Positions 7,478 through 16,445 are shown, counted from the stretch's first letter. The stretch: 64,000 bases of DNA from JAQUBU01 sp036677685 (GCA_036677685.1 JAVBWA010000026.1:1-64000); one strand, 5' to 3'. Notes: generated by a model not told the origin, from the sequence alone. Program-made: numbers and translations.

Positions 7478-7590
7478 TTTAAGCACCGGAAGAAACCGCG
7501 GATCAGTTTCAACACAATTCAATATAAGTGGTCCCCGTAGGGGGCAACAGTCCGCTGCAACGAGGCGGGTGATGAACCCGCTACGTGGGG
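7478..7590 (+). repeat. R1 repeat copy
   Basis: It reads TTTAAGCACCGGAAG, GAAACCGCGGATCAGTTTC, GTCCCCGTAGGGGGC, CCGCTGCAACGAGGCGGG, then CCCGCTACGTGGGG. It sits between tadC and the DUF192 gene, on the opposite strand to both. Confidence 0.8.
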
Positions 7591-7617
7591 TTTAGTTGAG
7601 TTCTATAGTTCCTTTTA

Positions 7618-8508
7618 TTATCCTAAAGTATCCATTAATTGAATAACCGCCGGTCCTAAAAGAACCAGTAAGATACAAGGGAAAATGAATAGGAGCAAAG
7701 GAATTAATATTTTTACCGGGGCCTGTTGAGCCTTTTCCTCAGCTCGCATTCTCCGGTTGGCTCTTAATTGTGCCGACTGCAATCTTAATACATTCGCAAT
7801 ACTGACCCCCAGTTGTTCAGCTTGAATAATTGAAGCCAGGAATGTAGTAAGATCATCTATCGCTACCCGGTCGGCCATATCACGTAGGGCTTCCCGGCGG
7901 TGTTTCCCGATATTTATCTCCTGAAGGGTAATGGCAAATTCATTACTTAACGGCCCTTCTGACTTATCAATTACCTTTTGCAGGGCGGCATCAAAACCCA
8001 AACCGGCTTCAACACTCACACTCAGCAAATCAAGCACATCAGGCAGACTTTTCAAGATCTCTTCCCTGCGATTCTTTTCTTTACTCTTAAGACAGATATC
8101 AGGTAAAAAAAATCCCAGGCCAAGGCAAACCATAATATACAGCTCATTGCCGGTACATATTCCAATTAACAGCATAATCAGCAAAAACAAATATTTGAAA
8201 AACAAAAAGGTTTCAGCATTTATACCCCATGGCTCACCGGCCATCTGAAGCTTCTGTCGGTATAGCGTTATTTTGTTCCCGGGAATCAACTTCCCGGATA
8301 AGCGGGTAAAATACTGCAATAAGCAGTTCCCCAGCCTCTCTTTTAAGGGGGCGGCCAATTCCACTGGCAAGTAGTGGGTTTCCTCTTCCCGGGTATATTG
8401 TTCCAATCGGTCCAAGACTATCAGTCTCCGGCTGTTCTTGGTATACAGCAAGGCCAGAATCAATGTGGCAAAGGCCACCCCCGTCAAAGCCGCCAGCATA
8501 TAATCCAT
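7618..8508 (-). CDS. tadC: Tad pilus inner-membrane platform protein TadC
   Basis: A 296-residue type II secretion F-domain protein. The cytoplasmic F domain contains LPDVLDLLSVSVEAGLGFDAA and is followed by LRLQSAQLRANRRMRAEEKAQ and hydrophobic segments at both ends. TadC pairs with TadB to form the membrane platform that the CpaF/TadA ATPase acts on. The start taken is the ATG at 8508 with AGGGGATGG just upstream; the frame extends to a TTG at 8553 that would overlap tadB. It is the last clear gene of the Tad operon. Confidence 0.9.
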   Translation of the reverse strand: MDYMLAALTGVAFATLILALLYTKNSRRLIVLDRLEQYTREEETHYLPVELAAPLKERLGNCLLQYFTRLSGKLIPGNKITLYRQKLQMAGEPWGINAETFLFFKYLFLLIMLLIGICTGNELYIMVCLGLGFFLPDICLKSKEKNRREEILKSLPDVLDLLSVSVEAGLGFDAALQKVIDKSEGPLSNEFAITLQEINIGKHRREALRDMADRVAIDDLTTFLASIIQAEQLGVSIANVLRLQSAQLRANRRMRAEEKAQQAPVKILIPLLLFIFPCILLVLLGPAVIQLMDTLG

Positions 8509-8536
8509 TAGCTTCCATCCCCTATCTTTAAATGGC

Positions 8537-9490
8537 CTAAAAATCGATATCAATTATTTTTCTAATGAGTACAAAACCGGTTATTTCGAACACCACAGCC
8601 GTACATAAAAGAAATATACCCCGCGTATCCCTTAACATTACACTGAAATAGTCCGGGTTTATAACCAACATCACGGCAATTAATATTACCGGCAAGAGTC
8701 CGATAATTAAACCGGATAACCTTCCCTGAGCGGTCAATATCTTTACCTCCCGCCGAATTTTGCTGCGCTCCCTAATCGTACTCGAAATGTTATCCAGAAT
8801 TTCAGCGAGATTGCCCCCTACCTGTCTTTGTATGATCACACCGCTGATAAGCATATCCAAATCCTCACTTTGCACCCGGTGTCCCAGGTTCAGCAAAGCT
8901 TCTTCCTGACTAAAACCCAGATTCATTTCTTGTAGCGCCCAGTTGAATTCTGCCGATATGGGCGGAGGCAATTCCTTTCTGACCGTATCCATGGCTTGCT
9001 GAAATCCAAAACCGGCTCTTAGCGCATTGGCCATTACCACTAAAGCATCTCCCAATTGGAGATTTAAAGTCAGCAGCCGCTTATCCCTGTGGTAGTTTAG
9101 ATAAATTCTGGGCATACAAGTTCCAACTAAGCCTGCAATAATCCCCAGCCACAAGTTGCCGGTCAAGAAATACAGGCTCAACGGTAATAGCAGGACTAAA
9201 GCCAGAGCAAAAGTAACATATTCTTCAGCTTTAAGCGGGATACCGGCTCTGATTAACTGGGCCTGCAAATCGCCCGTAAAGGAACGAGCCTCAAACAGGC
9301 GGGATATCTTCTTGATCAGGAAACGCAAAGATGTGTTCCACTTCACTTTGGTGTTCTTTTCGGGAGCGGTGCCTTCCGCCAAACTTTCTAATCGCCTTTG
9401 ATACAGATCATATTGAAAAAATGAACGCAATAAAGCCATAGCGGCAAAAAACACCACTCCAAAAACCCCCAGACAAATTAGCAGTTCCAT
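8537..9490 (-). CDS. tadB: Tad pilus inner-membrane platform protein TadB
   Basis: This 317-residue protein has an N-terminal membrane segment (MELLICLGVFGVVFFAAMAL), a central pair of membrane segments, and a T2SSF domain containing LGDALVVMANALRAGFGFQQA. Two C-terminal membrane segments complete it. It is paralogous to the downstream TadC. Together they form the platform for Flp pilin assembly. The ATG at 9490 has AGGGGTGAAGGG upstream, 15 nt after cpaF. Confidence 0.92.
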   Translation of the reverse strand: MELLICLGVFGVVFFAAMALLRSFFQYDLYQRRLESLAEGTAPEKNTKVKWNTSLRFLIKKISRLFEARSFTGDLQAQLIRAGIPLKAEEYVTFALALVLLLPLSLYFLTGNLWLGIIAGLVGTCMPRIYLNYHRDKRLLTLNLQLGDALVVMANALRAGFGFQQAMDTVRKELPPPISAEFNWALQEMNLGFSQEEALLNLGHRVQSEDLDMLISGVIIQRQVGGNLAEILDNISSTIRERSKIRREVKILTAQGRLSGLIIGLLPVILIAVMLVINPDYFSVMLRDTRGIFLLCTAVVFEITGFVLIRKIIDIDF

Positions 9491-9504
9491 CCCTTCACCC
9501 CTTC

Positions 9505-10860
9505 TTACTGCAGGTTAAAGAAATCCAACGGCAATGCTATGCCCTTGGCAGCCAGTTTTTCCATGCAGCGCGGCTTAATTCCGGTTGACCGGTGACGGCC
9601 AACTACTTTTCCCCGCTCATCAATACCCTTTTGTTCAAAGATGAAAATATTCTGCAAACTAATTATGTCTCCTTCCATACCCAGAACTTCGGTAATATAA
9701 GTGATTTTGCGCGAGCCGTCCTGAAGCCTGGCCTGGTGCACAATAATATCTATAGCTGAAGTGATTTGTTCCCTAATAGCTTTGACGGGGAAATCAATTC
9801 CCGCCATAAGCACCATGGTTTCCAGACGTGAAATCATATCCCTTGGTGAATTGGAGTGACCGGTAGTGAGAGAACCGTCATGTCCGGTATTCATGGCCTG
9901 CAGCATATCCAGAGCCTCCCCGCCTCTTACCTCACCTACCACCAGGCGGTCCGGCCGCATACGCAGCGAATTTCTCACCAAGTCCCTAATGCTGATCTCC
10001 CCACGCCGGTCGATATTGGCGGGCCGGGTTTCCAGTGATACTACATGCTCCTGGTGCAGGTCCAATTCCGCAGAGTCTTCAATGGTTACAATCCGGTCAT
10101 CAGACGGTATAAAGGAAGATATGATGTTTAAAGTACTGGTTTTTCCCGCCCCGGTTCCACCCGAGACGATCAGATTAAGCCGGCCTTTTACACAGGCTTC
10201 CAAAAATTTGGCCATTGCTGCGGTCAAAGTATTATTCCTGATTAAGTCTTCAACTTTTAACAGCTGCGAGGAAAACTTGCGTATGGTAAGCACACATCCG
10301 TTTAAAGCCAGCGGTGGTATTATAGCGTTTACCCGGGAACCATCCGGCAAGCGGGCATCAACCATTGGCATGCTTTCATCCAGCCTGCGTCCCAGGGGGG
10401 AAATTATTCTTTCAATAATTGTGTAGAGATGCTCATTATCCCGAAAGACTACCGGGCTGATTAAGAGCTTTCCTTGCTTTTCGATATATACCTGCTGGGG
10501 GCCGTTGACCATTATTTCCGATACACTTTCATCATTGAGCAGCGGAGTAATCGGGCCAAAACCAAAAACCTCATCCAAAGCCTGCTGGATTATTCCCTCC
10601 TTGTCCTGTCGGGAATAATGCCCCGGCTCTCTTCCCATTAATAATTCACAGGTGTTTTTAATTTCTTCCTCCAAGCTTTCCCGCTGCTGTTTGCCTTCAA
10701 GCTGCTGGAGATCAAGCATATCAGTTCCTATTTCCTTAACTATTTCCCGGTGTATCTTGTAAACCAGCTCTTGAAACCGCGCCGGACCAGGTTCCCGCTT
10801 AGAGGAAACGGCAGGATGCTGTTCATCATTTTTCGCTTGTAACCTTTGCAATAAAGACAT
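9505..10860 (-). CDS. cpaF: Tad pilus assembly ATPase TadA/CpaF
   Basis: A 451-residue secretion ATPase of the VirB11/PilB superfamily. Walker A SGGTGAGKT is at residues 233-241, Walker B with the family's RPDRLVVGEVRG follows, and the His box is GHDGSLTTGH. The N-terminal 100 residues form the usual CpaF helical domain with FGFGPITPLLND and a VSEIMVNGPQQVYIE beta domain. It powers Flp pilus polymerisation (and possibly retraction) as a cytoplasmic hexamer. Start ATG 10860 follows AAGGTGAAGGC. Confidence 0.95.
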   Translation of the reverse strand: MSLLQRLQAKNDEQHPAVSSKREPGPARFQELVYKIHREIVKEIGTDMLDLQQLEGKQQRESLEEEIKNTCELLMGREPGHYSRQDKEGIIQQALDEVFGFGPITPLLNDESVSEIMVNGPQQVYIEKQGKLLISPVVFRDNEHLYTIIERIISPLGRRLDESMPMVDARLPDGSRVNAIIPPLALNGCVLTIRKFSSQLLKVEDLIRNNTLTAAMAKFLEACVKGRLNLIVSGGTGAGKTSTLNIISSFIPSDDRIVTIEDSAELDLHQEHVVSLETRPANIDRRGEISIRDLVRNSLRMRPDRLVVGEVRGGEALDMLQAMNTGHDGSLTTGHSNSPRDMISRLETMVLMAGIDFPVKAIREQITSAIDIIVHQARLQDGSRKITYITEVLGMEGDIISLQNIFIFEQKGIDERGKVVGRHRSTGIKPRCMEKLAAKGIALPLDFFNLQ

Positions 10861-10915
10861 GCCTTCACCTTCCAGCTTAATTTAAACCATGAATTTTGCG
10901 CACTCCTATACGCGG

Positions 10916-12076
10916 CTACTCCTCCATCAGTGTTAAAACATTCATAACCGCCTTGGAGACTGCTGCTCTGGGATTCATTTTTACAAAAGGTATCCCTTGG
11001 TTAAGCGAGGCAACAGCCAACTTGCCATCACTCGGTATTTCAGCCTTGACCTTGATATCCAAAACCCTTTCAATATCCCGAACTTCGATTCCGATTGCGT
11101 TCGAAGAACGATTTATAATAAGTCGGGTCCGCTCCATAAGCTTTAAAGCCCGCAATATATCCAGCCCTTTTTTGATGTTTTTTATGCTCGGTAAATCGAG
11201 GGCGGCTATCAAGAGAACCAGATCAGACATTTCTAAAGCCGAAAGCACATTTTCATCGATAAATGCCGGGGTATCAACTAAAGTGAAATCATACACCCCC
11301 CGGCAGGCGCACATTATTCTTTCTACCCCGGCAGGGCTTACTAGTTCCGCCAGTTCGGGTTTATTGGGGGCTGCCAGTATATGTACTCCATTCCTCTCAT
11401 ACATATATTCTTCCAGGAGTTCCTGCCCCAAATAGTCTCCTTCCTGCATCAATTCGCTGATTGTTTTGCGTGGATTAAGATTCATCATTACACTTATATC
11501 GCCAAACTGCACATCCAGATCAATAAGGCTCACCCGGTTTTTATGGCTGCGAGCCAGGGCAGTAGCCAAATTGCTTATTATGGTGCTTCGGCCCACCCCG
11601 CCTTTGGGTCCGAAGACAGTTACTATCTTGTTTTCCTGGGCAAATACGCTCCGCTCATTTTCCGCTGTTTCCCCTGCGGATCTCTGCAGCCTGCTGCCAT
11701 TTTTATTGAGCTCAGCTACTTTTCTAACGGTGCTGTTCAGTTCTTCCGGTGATAAAGGTTTTACTAGATACTCCTTGGCTCCCGCCATCATAGCCTGTTT
11801 AAAATTTTTAATTTCATCATTTACGGAAATGATTATCACCATTACCTGGGGGTAGTGCTGGCTGATATAATGAGTAGCTTCCAACCCGTTCATTTCTGGC
11901 ATATTTATATCCATCACTACAATTTCAGGTTCCATAGCTTCGATTTGCTGCAAAACCTCTTTCCCAGTAGCAGCTTCGGCAACGATATCTATGGCTTTAT
12001 CCAGTTCCATTAGTTTTCTAATGCTGTCCCGCATTCGCTCATTATCATCAGCTAGTAATACCTTGATATTTTTCAA
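10916..12076 (-). CDS. cpaE: CpaE/TadZ-like receiver-MinD ATPase fusion
   Basis: This 386-residue protein joins two domains. Residues 1-125 are a response-regulator receiver domain with acidic DD near 10-11, phosphoacceptor D56 in VVMDINMPEMN and conserved K in LVKPLS. From about residue 150 a ParA/MinD ATPase begins with VFGPKGGVGRST. TadZ/CpaE localises the pilus machine to a cell site. The signature lysine of Walker A is arginine here (KGGVGRST), which may alter ATP hydrolysis. An intact receiver domain suggests control by a sensor kinase, but none is in the operon. The start is a TTG with GGGGGG about 8 nt upstream. Confidence 0.92.
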   Translation of the reverse strand: MKNIKVLLADDNERMRDSIRKLMELDKAIDIVAEAATGKEVLQQIEAMEPEIVVMDINMPEMNGLEATHYISQHYPQVMVIIISVNDEIKNFKQAMMAGAKEYLVKPLSPEELNSTVRKVAELNKNGSRLQRSAGETAENERSVFAQENKIVTVFGPKGGVGRSTIISNLATALARSHKNRVSLIDLDVQFGDISVMMNLNPRKTISELMQEGDYLGQELLEEYMYERNGVHILAAPNKPELAELVSPAGVERIMCACRGVYDFTLVDTPAFIDENVLSALEMSDLVLLIAALDLPSIKNIKKGLDILRALKLMERTRLIINRSSNAIGIEVRDIERVLDIKVKAEIPSDGKLAVASLNQGIPFVKMNPRAAVSKAVMNVLTLMEE

Positions 12077-12102
12077 TTCTCATCCCCCCGGAGGATTTAT
12101 AA

Positions 12103-12849
12103 CTAATTGCTGGGCATTGTTGATTGGGCCAGGAAATCCTGGAGCCGGAATGGAGCCAATACCGCCCGTGCTTTATCAACCGGATGCCGCAGCAATAATC
12201 GCAGTCTGCCGCGTTCCGATGCCAGGACCAATGGTTGTGCTTCCTCAATGGTCACCGCAAGCGTAATCGTCTTGGGTCCAACCGGATTTTTGGGGTTTAC
12301 TGTGTCGGGGTTCTCTCCAACGGCCAGCACCTCAATATCTTGCAGAGTTAAAACGCTGTAAGCTCTTGTTGTTTCATTCCCTTGCGCAGTTGGCAAAGGA
12401 ATATCTACAGTCCCGATAATATCTACCCGGTCGCCAACTTCGATAAATCCGGAAACTCCGTTTATATTGTCAATGGGCAGGGATACTGCCCGCTTGGAAA
12501 CCGGAATAATGTACGCCAAACGCCGGTCCGAATCTTTGGCTGAAAGCAACCTTCCTTTTAAAATTTCTTCACCGGCTGCGATATTACTGGTGGCAATTTT
12601 GCCGATAACCGCATTCTCTTTGACCAGTGCATCGGGATGAACATATTTAGCCGGCAGCATGGCAATTTCGATCTGTTCCTCGTTGATAACACTGTCCCGG
12701 GGAATGGCTTCACGGGCTCTTACTATCTGGACCAGATCATCCGGACGGTAAAGCTCTTTTATTTCCTGCAGGTAGCGATAAAAAGCCAGCCCCGCTGCCA
12801 AACCGAAGAGCAAAGCTATAAGCCAGTATTTTCTGCTCCCTTTTAACAA
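12103..12849 (-). CDS. cpaB: Flp pilus assembly protein CpaB (RcpC)
   Basis: A 248-residue CpaB/RcpC protein. An N-terminal membrane anchor (YWLIALLFGLAAGLAFY) is followed by an SAF domain containing VVRAREAIPRDSVINEE-like sequence and AGEEILKGRL. The C-terminal beta-rich part includes SLPIDNINGVSGFIEVGDRV. In Gram-negatives it works with the secretin; in Gram-positives lacking a secretin its role is less clear. The start chosen is the TTG at 12849, preceded by AAGGAGG with 7-nt spacing. The open frame upstream overlaps tadG and is not needed. Confidence 0.9.
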   Translation of the reverse strand: MLKGSRKYWLIALLFGLAAGLAFYRYLQEIKELYRPDDLVQIVRAREAIPRDSVINEEQIEIAMLPAKYVHPDALVKENAVIGKIATSNIAAGEEILKGRLLSAKDSDRRLAYIIPVSKRAVSLPIDNINGVSGFIEVGDRVDIIGTVDIPLPTAQGNETTRAYSVLTLQDIEVLAVGENPDTVNPKNPVGPKTITLAVTIEEAQPLVLASERGRLRLLLRHPVDKARAVLAPFRLQDFLAQSTMPSN

Positions 12850-12862
12850 AAAATTCTCCTCC

Positions 12863-13792
12863 TTACTCAATAAGCTGAACACCGTATAGACCAAAATCTC
12901 CTGCATCGCTGCTTGGCTTGCCAGGGATCACATATTGTATGAACGCGCCGCACACCAGATTTTCATTTCCATTACCAATATATGCATCAACTAAAAAGGC
13001 TCCAAAACCTTTTACCTTCACGGTAAAAGGGTGGCCGCTTTCATTAAAAGTCTCAACATTGATAATAGGAACAATAAGAATGCGAGGACATCCCTCGACA
13101 AAAGAACCGATGCTGCATTGAGGTGTATGCGGACATTGATCTATGCGATATTCAACCCCGGCCTTGGTAGGCCCCGACATATCACCGTTCTCAATGCTAA
13201 TAATATCTCCGATAGAAATGGTTTCAGGGTAACCGTATTTTATATTGTCCCGGTAAATATGAGCCCCGGTCCCACCCAGACTCAAGGCTCCGAACCAGCC
13301 GTTATATTCCTGATCTCCGGCCCCTTCCTTTAAAGTAATTACCTCGCCAAACGTAAAATCATCCTCTATAACCCCAAAGGGAACCACACCTCCGGTCGAA
13401 GATATGGGGGCAATTCGGGCTTTAGCCTTGACCTCTATGGTTTTGCGGTTAATACCCAAAGCCCTGGCAAAACAAAGTTCAACCTGCCGGTTTGCATATC
13501 CGCTTATTGAGTGCTGATCACTATCCAGTTGGAAGCTGGTTTCTTCACTTGATAAGCCGTTGATGCTCCCGTAATTATTGGCAATTAGCAAGGCTCCTTG
13601 AGGGTTTGCCGGAAGCTCCCGAACTCCTGCCAGAACCGCACTATCTAGAGCATTAAGCATTTTCCCCTGATTTATATACAGTACCCCGGCATCTGTGACC
13701 AGGGCTAAAGATCCAATCAGGACCAGCATAAGCAGGGCTACCAGAGTGGAAACTGAACCTTTTTCACTTGACCGGAACTTGTTAAAGTTCAT
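12863..13792 (-). CDS. tadG: TadG-like Flp pilus pseudopilin-associated protein
   Basis: This 309-residue protein has the Tad-like N-terminus EKGSVSTLVALLMLVLIG, a single hydrophobic segment after a positively charged, glutamate-containing stretch. It is followed by DAGVLYINQGKMLNALDSAVLAG, as in TadG proteins with a Tad_N domain. The remaining 240 residues are extracellular, beta-rich, with paired cysteines (QCPHTPQC, EGCPRI) and no VWA domain recognised. Start ATG 13792 lies 10 nt after GGAGTG; the GTG at 13804 has no site. It lies between tadE and cpaB. Confidence 0.85.
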   Translation of the reverse strand: MNFNKFRSSEKGSVSTLVALLMLVLIGSLALVTDAGVLYINQGKMLNALDSAVLAGVRELPANPQGALLIANNYGSINGLSSEETSFQLDSDQHSISGYANRQVELCFARALGINRKTIEVKAKARIAPISSTGGVVPFGVIEDDFTFGEVITLKEGAGDQEYNGWFGALSLGGTGAHIYRDNIKYGYPETISIGDIISIENGDMSGPTKAGVEYRIDQCPHTPQCSIGSFVEGCPRILIVPIINVETFNESGHPFTVKVKGFGAFLVDAYIGNGNENLVCGAFIQYVIPGKPSSDAGDFGLYGVQLIE

Positions 13793-13819
13793 CAATCCTA
13801 TCACTCCAACTTTAGGTAA

Positions 13820-14221
13820 TCATTCCACCCGCATAGTGCACTGCGTTGATAATAAGACTGGATTAGGTAATATTTCGGCAAAAATTGGTATCATCAAGTT
13901 CAGCGAATAATTGACACCAACATTCAACGCCTCGCCTTTGTCCCGATCAACATAAGGCGGGGAAACAACTACGGACAGCTGAGCTTCGTCCAGCCATGCC
14001 CGTCTTGACAATATTAAAGCCTGTATTTGAGTATCGTCGTGGCCCACTACCCCATAACGGGCTCCTTCCCGGGACAAATTACTTATCAGCATATACGACC
14101 CCATTATTCTTCCAAACTCAAATATACCGAAAAGCAGCAATAGCAGCAGCGGGAGAACCAGAGCCATCTCCACCAAGGCCTGTCCATGCTGCTGGCCAAA
14201 TACTTTTTTAACCCATAACAC
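13820..14221 (-). CDS. tadE: TadE-like minor pseudopilin
   Basis: A 133-residue TadE protein with the diagnostic segment GQALVEMALVLPLLLLLLFG, which resembles a type IV pilin N-terminus with its conserved glutamate. The sequence FEFGRIMGSYMLISNLSREGARYG follows, as usual in TadE. It is probably processed by the adjacent prepilin peptidase. The start is a GTG whose upstream sequence overlaps the end of tadV, so translation is probably coupled. Confidence 0.9.
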   Translation of the reverse strand: MLWVKKVFGQQHGQALVEMALVLPLLLLLLFGIFEFGRIMGSYMLISNLSREGARYGVVGHDDTQIQALILSRRAWLDEAQLSVVVSPPYVDRDKGEALNVGVNYSLNLMIPIFAEILPNPVLLSTQCTMRVE

Positions 14222-14224
14222 TTC

Positions 14225-14725
14225 CTACCACCACCCTCTGCCATAGCAGGTTAAAACACCTAAACCGATGGCTACTCCGTAGGGATAATAAATGCTTATA
14301 TCGCTTTGCTCAATGCAGTCAGTCAACCGGCGGCCTATAAATAAACCAAATTCCAGCCGCCATAAGGTCTCTTTTAAACGGCGCCTGATCAGCAGAAGAA
14401 TTATGGCTATAATCCCGCCCCACAAGGCCATGGCAATAAAACAATTGAAAGCAAAAATGCTACCCTTCAAAGCACCCACCATAGCCATAAGCTTTACATC
14501 ACCGGCTCCCATTCCCCCAAACGCAAAAGGTGGAATAAGCAAAACCAAACCTACTAAAAGACCTTTAAGCGAATAAAGTAATCCGGAGCATCCTCCCATG
14601 TAGATGTGGTAAAGCAAAGCAAAAACCATTCCGCTGAATACTATCCAATTGGGTATCCTTCTGCTGCGGACATCATAGGCTACAGCCAGGCCAAGCATCC
14701 CTAATAAAAAACCATCGAGCAACAT
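14225..14725 (-). CDS. tadV: TadV/CpaA prepilin peptidase (A24 aspartic protease)
   Basis: A 166-residue short A24 prepilin peptidase. The two catalytic aspartates are D18 in AYDVRSRRIPNW and D76 in GMGAGDVKLMA. Four to six membrane segments are visible. It lacks the N-methylation domain of PilD, as usual for TadV/CpaA. It cleaves the leader of Flp and of TadE-type pseudopilins. It lies between the flp terminator and tadE and has GGGGAG before its ATG. Confidence 0.92.
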   Translation of the reverse strand: MLLDGFLLGMLGLAVAYDVRSRRIPNWIVFSGMVFALLYHIYMGGCSGLLYSLKGLLVGLVLLIPPFAFGGMGAGDVKLMAMVGALKGSIFAFNCFIAMALWGGIIAIILLLIRRRLKETLWRLEFGLFIGRRLTDCIEQSDISIYYPYGVAIGLGVLTCYGRGWW

Positions 14726-14740
14726 TTTCTCCCCACCTTT

Positions 14741-14773
14741 GGAAAAATAGGCCCCGCTTATTAAGCAGAGCCT
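14741..14773 (-). terminator. Intra-operon terminator between flp and tadV
   Basis: AAGCAGAGCCT (14763-14773) and AGGCCCCGCTT (14749-14759) pair over 11 positions with two G-U pairs and a 3-nt loop. On the minus strand the hairpin is followed by ATTTTT. It could let flp be expressed far above the assembly genes. Confidence 0.8.
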
Positions 14774-14803
14774 AAGTTACAACTCCCTTTCTCTCTATCC
14801 GGT

Positions 14804-14959
14804 TTATGGTAGAATACTGTTGAAAAGTCCGGTCAATCTTCCTCCCAGAGCAGTAATGGCCACCATTACTACTACTGCAATACCTGCGAGTATCAAACCA
14901 TACTCAGCCATGCCCTGCCCCTCTTCTTCTTTCACTAATATTTTGATAAAATTCGACAT
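14804..14959 (-). CDS. flp: Flp/Fap-type major pilin
   Basis: A 51-residue ORF. It reads MSNFIKILVKEEEG, then QGMAEYGLILAGIAVVVMVA, then ITALGGRLTGLFNSILP. This is a classic Flp pilin: short basic leader, the G-x4-EY processing motif (cleavage expected after G14), and a hydrophobic helix. The mature pilin would be 37 residues. A GGAGG site precedes the ATG by 7-8 nt. It is the first gene of the Tad operon and is followed directly by a terminator. The upstream region (14960-15180) is AT-rich and presumably holds the operon promoter. Confidence 0.93.
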   Translation of the reverse strand: MSNFIKILVKEEEGQGMAEYGLILAGIAVVVMVAITALGGRLTGLFNSILP

Positions 14960-15182
14960 TCCAGCCACCTCCGCTTAAATTATATTTTGAGCATATTCTG
15001 ATGATAGCTAAAGTATTTTGAAAATTGAATCAACTAAAAGCCTCATTTTTATATGATATATATTTCACGATATTTGCATGTAATTTGTCCTATTTTGTAG
15101 AAATATGGGGTGTAATGCGATAGGCAGAAATGTTATATCCGTTGATTTCTATCATAAATACCATGTTTTCTCATTTTTATTT

Positions 15183-16046
15183 TTAAAAATCAGCATCCCG
15201 CTTTTTAAATCCCTGTCCATAAACCTCGATTACCTCGTTAATGATTATAAATGCCTGGGGGTCGACGTGAAAGACAATTTCCTTTAACCGGGGGAGTTGG
15301 GTCTTGGCTACAGTGGTCATAACGATTCTCACATCGTCTCCCGAGTAAGCCCCGACACCCGGCAAATATGTACAACCCCGGTTCAGGTTTTTCAATACAG
15401 CAGAGGCAATATTTTGGGACTTTTGAGATATAATCATGGCCGTCCGGCTGGTTTGCAAACCGGTTTGAACCATATCAACCATCTGTGATGAAACAAAAAT
15501 AGCAATTGCTGAAAAAAGCGCCAATTCAATTGTAGAGGTAAGCAGTGACAATGCCAAAACTATGAGATTGACTACAAAACCTGTCTGACCAATATTATAT
15601 CCCCACAAACGTTTTACAATAACCGCAATAATATCGGTACCACCGGAAGATCCTTTACAGCGGAATATAATACCGGTTCCCACACCCGATAAAACACCGC
15701 CAAAAATTGAGGCCAAAAGCACATCATCAATATACAAATGGAATGGTTTTAATACCGCAAGAAAAAGGGAGAGAGCGACGGTTCCCAGGATACTGTATAA
15801 TACGAAGCGCCGGCTCACAAATTTGTAACCGGCCAGGAAGATAGGAACATTAAGTATAGTGTACCAGAGCCATATATCCAAGCTTGTCAAGTATTTAAGT
15901 ATAATGGCAATCCCGGTCACTCCACCGCTTAAAAGATGGGCTGGAACCAATACACCTTGAATGGCTGCGGCTACAATAAAACAGCCTAATAATATTCCGC
16001 TTATATCCCACCATGATATTTTTTCAATATACATCATTGGCTTCAC
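15183..16046 (-). CDS. YitT family membrane protein
   Basis: A 287-residue YitT-family protein. About five membrane segments form the N-terminal part (SWWDISGILLGCFIVAAAIQ..., VPAHLLSGGVTGIAIILKYL). The C-terminal cytoplasmic DUF2179 domain ends PRLKEIVFHVDPQAFIIINE. Function is unknown; the family is widespread in Firmicutes. The start taken is the GTG at 16046, with AAGGAG 9 nt upstream. The frame continues upstream only because an R1 repeat is open there. No operon partner is seen. Confidence 0.88.
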   Translation of the reverse strand: MKPMMYIEKISWWDISGILLGCFIVAAAIQGVLVPAHLLSGGVTGIAIILKYLTSLDIWLWYTILNVPIFLAGYKFVSRRFVLYSILGTVALSLFLAVLKPFHLYIDDVLLASIFGGVLSGVGTGIIFRCKGSSGGTDIIAVIVKRLWGYNIGQTGFVVNLIVLALSLLTSTIELALFSAIAIFVSSQMVDMVQTGLQTSRTAMIISQKSQNIASAVLKNLNRGCTYLPGVGAYSGDDVRIVMTTVAKTQLPRLKEIVFHVDPQAFIIINEVIEVYGQGFKKRDADF

Positions 16047-16078
16047 AGTACTTATCTCCTTACCGAATTTTAAGTAGC

Positions 16079-16127
16079 TTTCAACACACCGCTGCAACGA
16101 GGCGGAGGATATCTTTTCTCCTCGTTA
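16079..16127 (+). repeat. R1 repeat, short copy
   Basis: TTTCAACACACCGCTGCAAC, GAGGCGGAGG and CTCCTCGTT: the AACGAGG...CCTCGTT module alone, the first hairpin being lost. It lies just upstream of the YitT gene. Confidence 0.75.
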
Positions 16128-16170
16128 TTTTTCCCAAATAGCAATATATAATTTCAGGCCGTCAAAAATA

Positions 16171-16213
16171 GTGAATAGCTGCGTTATTCAAGAAGCCTTG
16201 CTCTTCATTTCCT
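16171..16213 (-). repeat. R2 repeat, internally deleted copy
   Basis: The minus strand reads AAATGAAGAGCAAGGCTTC joined directly to TTGAATAACGCAGCTATTCAC. These are the two sides of the R2 element at 40.7 kb with the palindromic middle missing. GGTCTGC, the outer arm of that copy, occurs about 65 bp further right. The rest of the 400-bp gap up to manC holds nothing else recognised. Confidence 0.65.
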
Positions 16214-16445
16214 TATTAGTGAGTGAAAACGAACATAGGTGATACCCGGAGGATGCTCTTTTTGCTCGGTCTGCTTTCTATAACTTTTATTTTCTTGCTT
16301 AAGAACATTCCTTAAAGCTAATAAAAGCCGCTATAAATGGTGATACTAGTTAAGAAAAATATTCAATCTCTTCTCTCAAGTGGAATATTAGCGACAGCTT
16401 ATAGCATAAAATTAAGTTGTTAAGGAATTGTGGAGGTCTATAATC

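Noticed and set aside
7447..7522. N-terminal extension of DUF192 to 7522
   Set aside because: Encoded by an R1 repeat; the AGGAGG-supported ATG at 7447 is better.
1..7600. CRISPR array from the recurrent GAAACTGC...GCAGTTTC units
   Set aside because: Units are not regularly spaced, spacers are not unique, and no cas genes are present.
10896..11435. 179-codon plus-strand ORF across cpaE
   Set aside because: Antisense to a well-supported gene.
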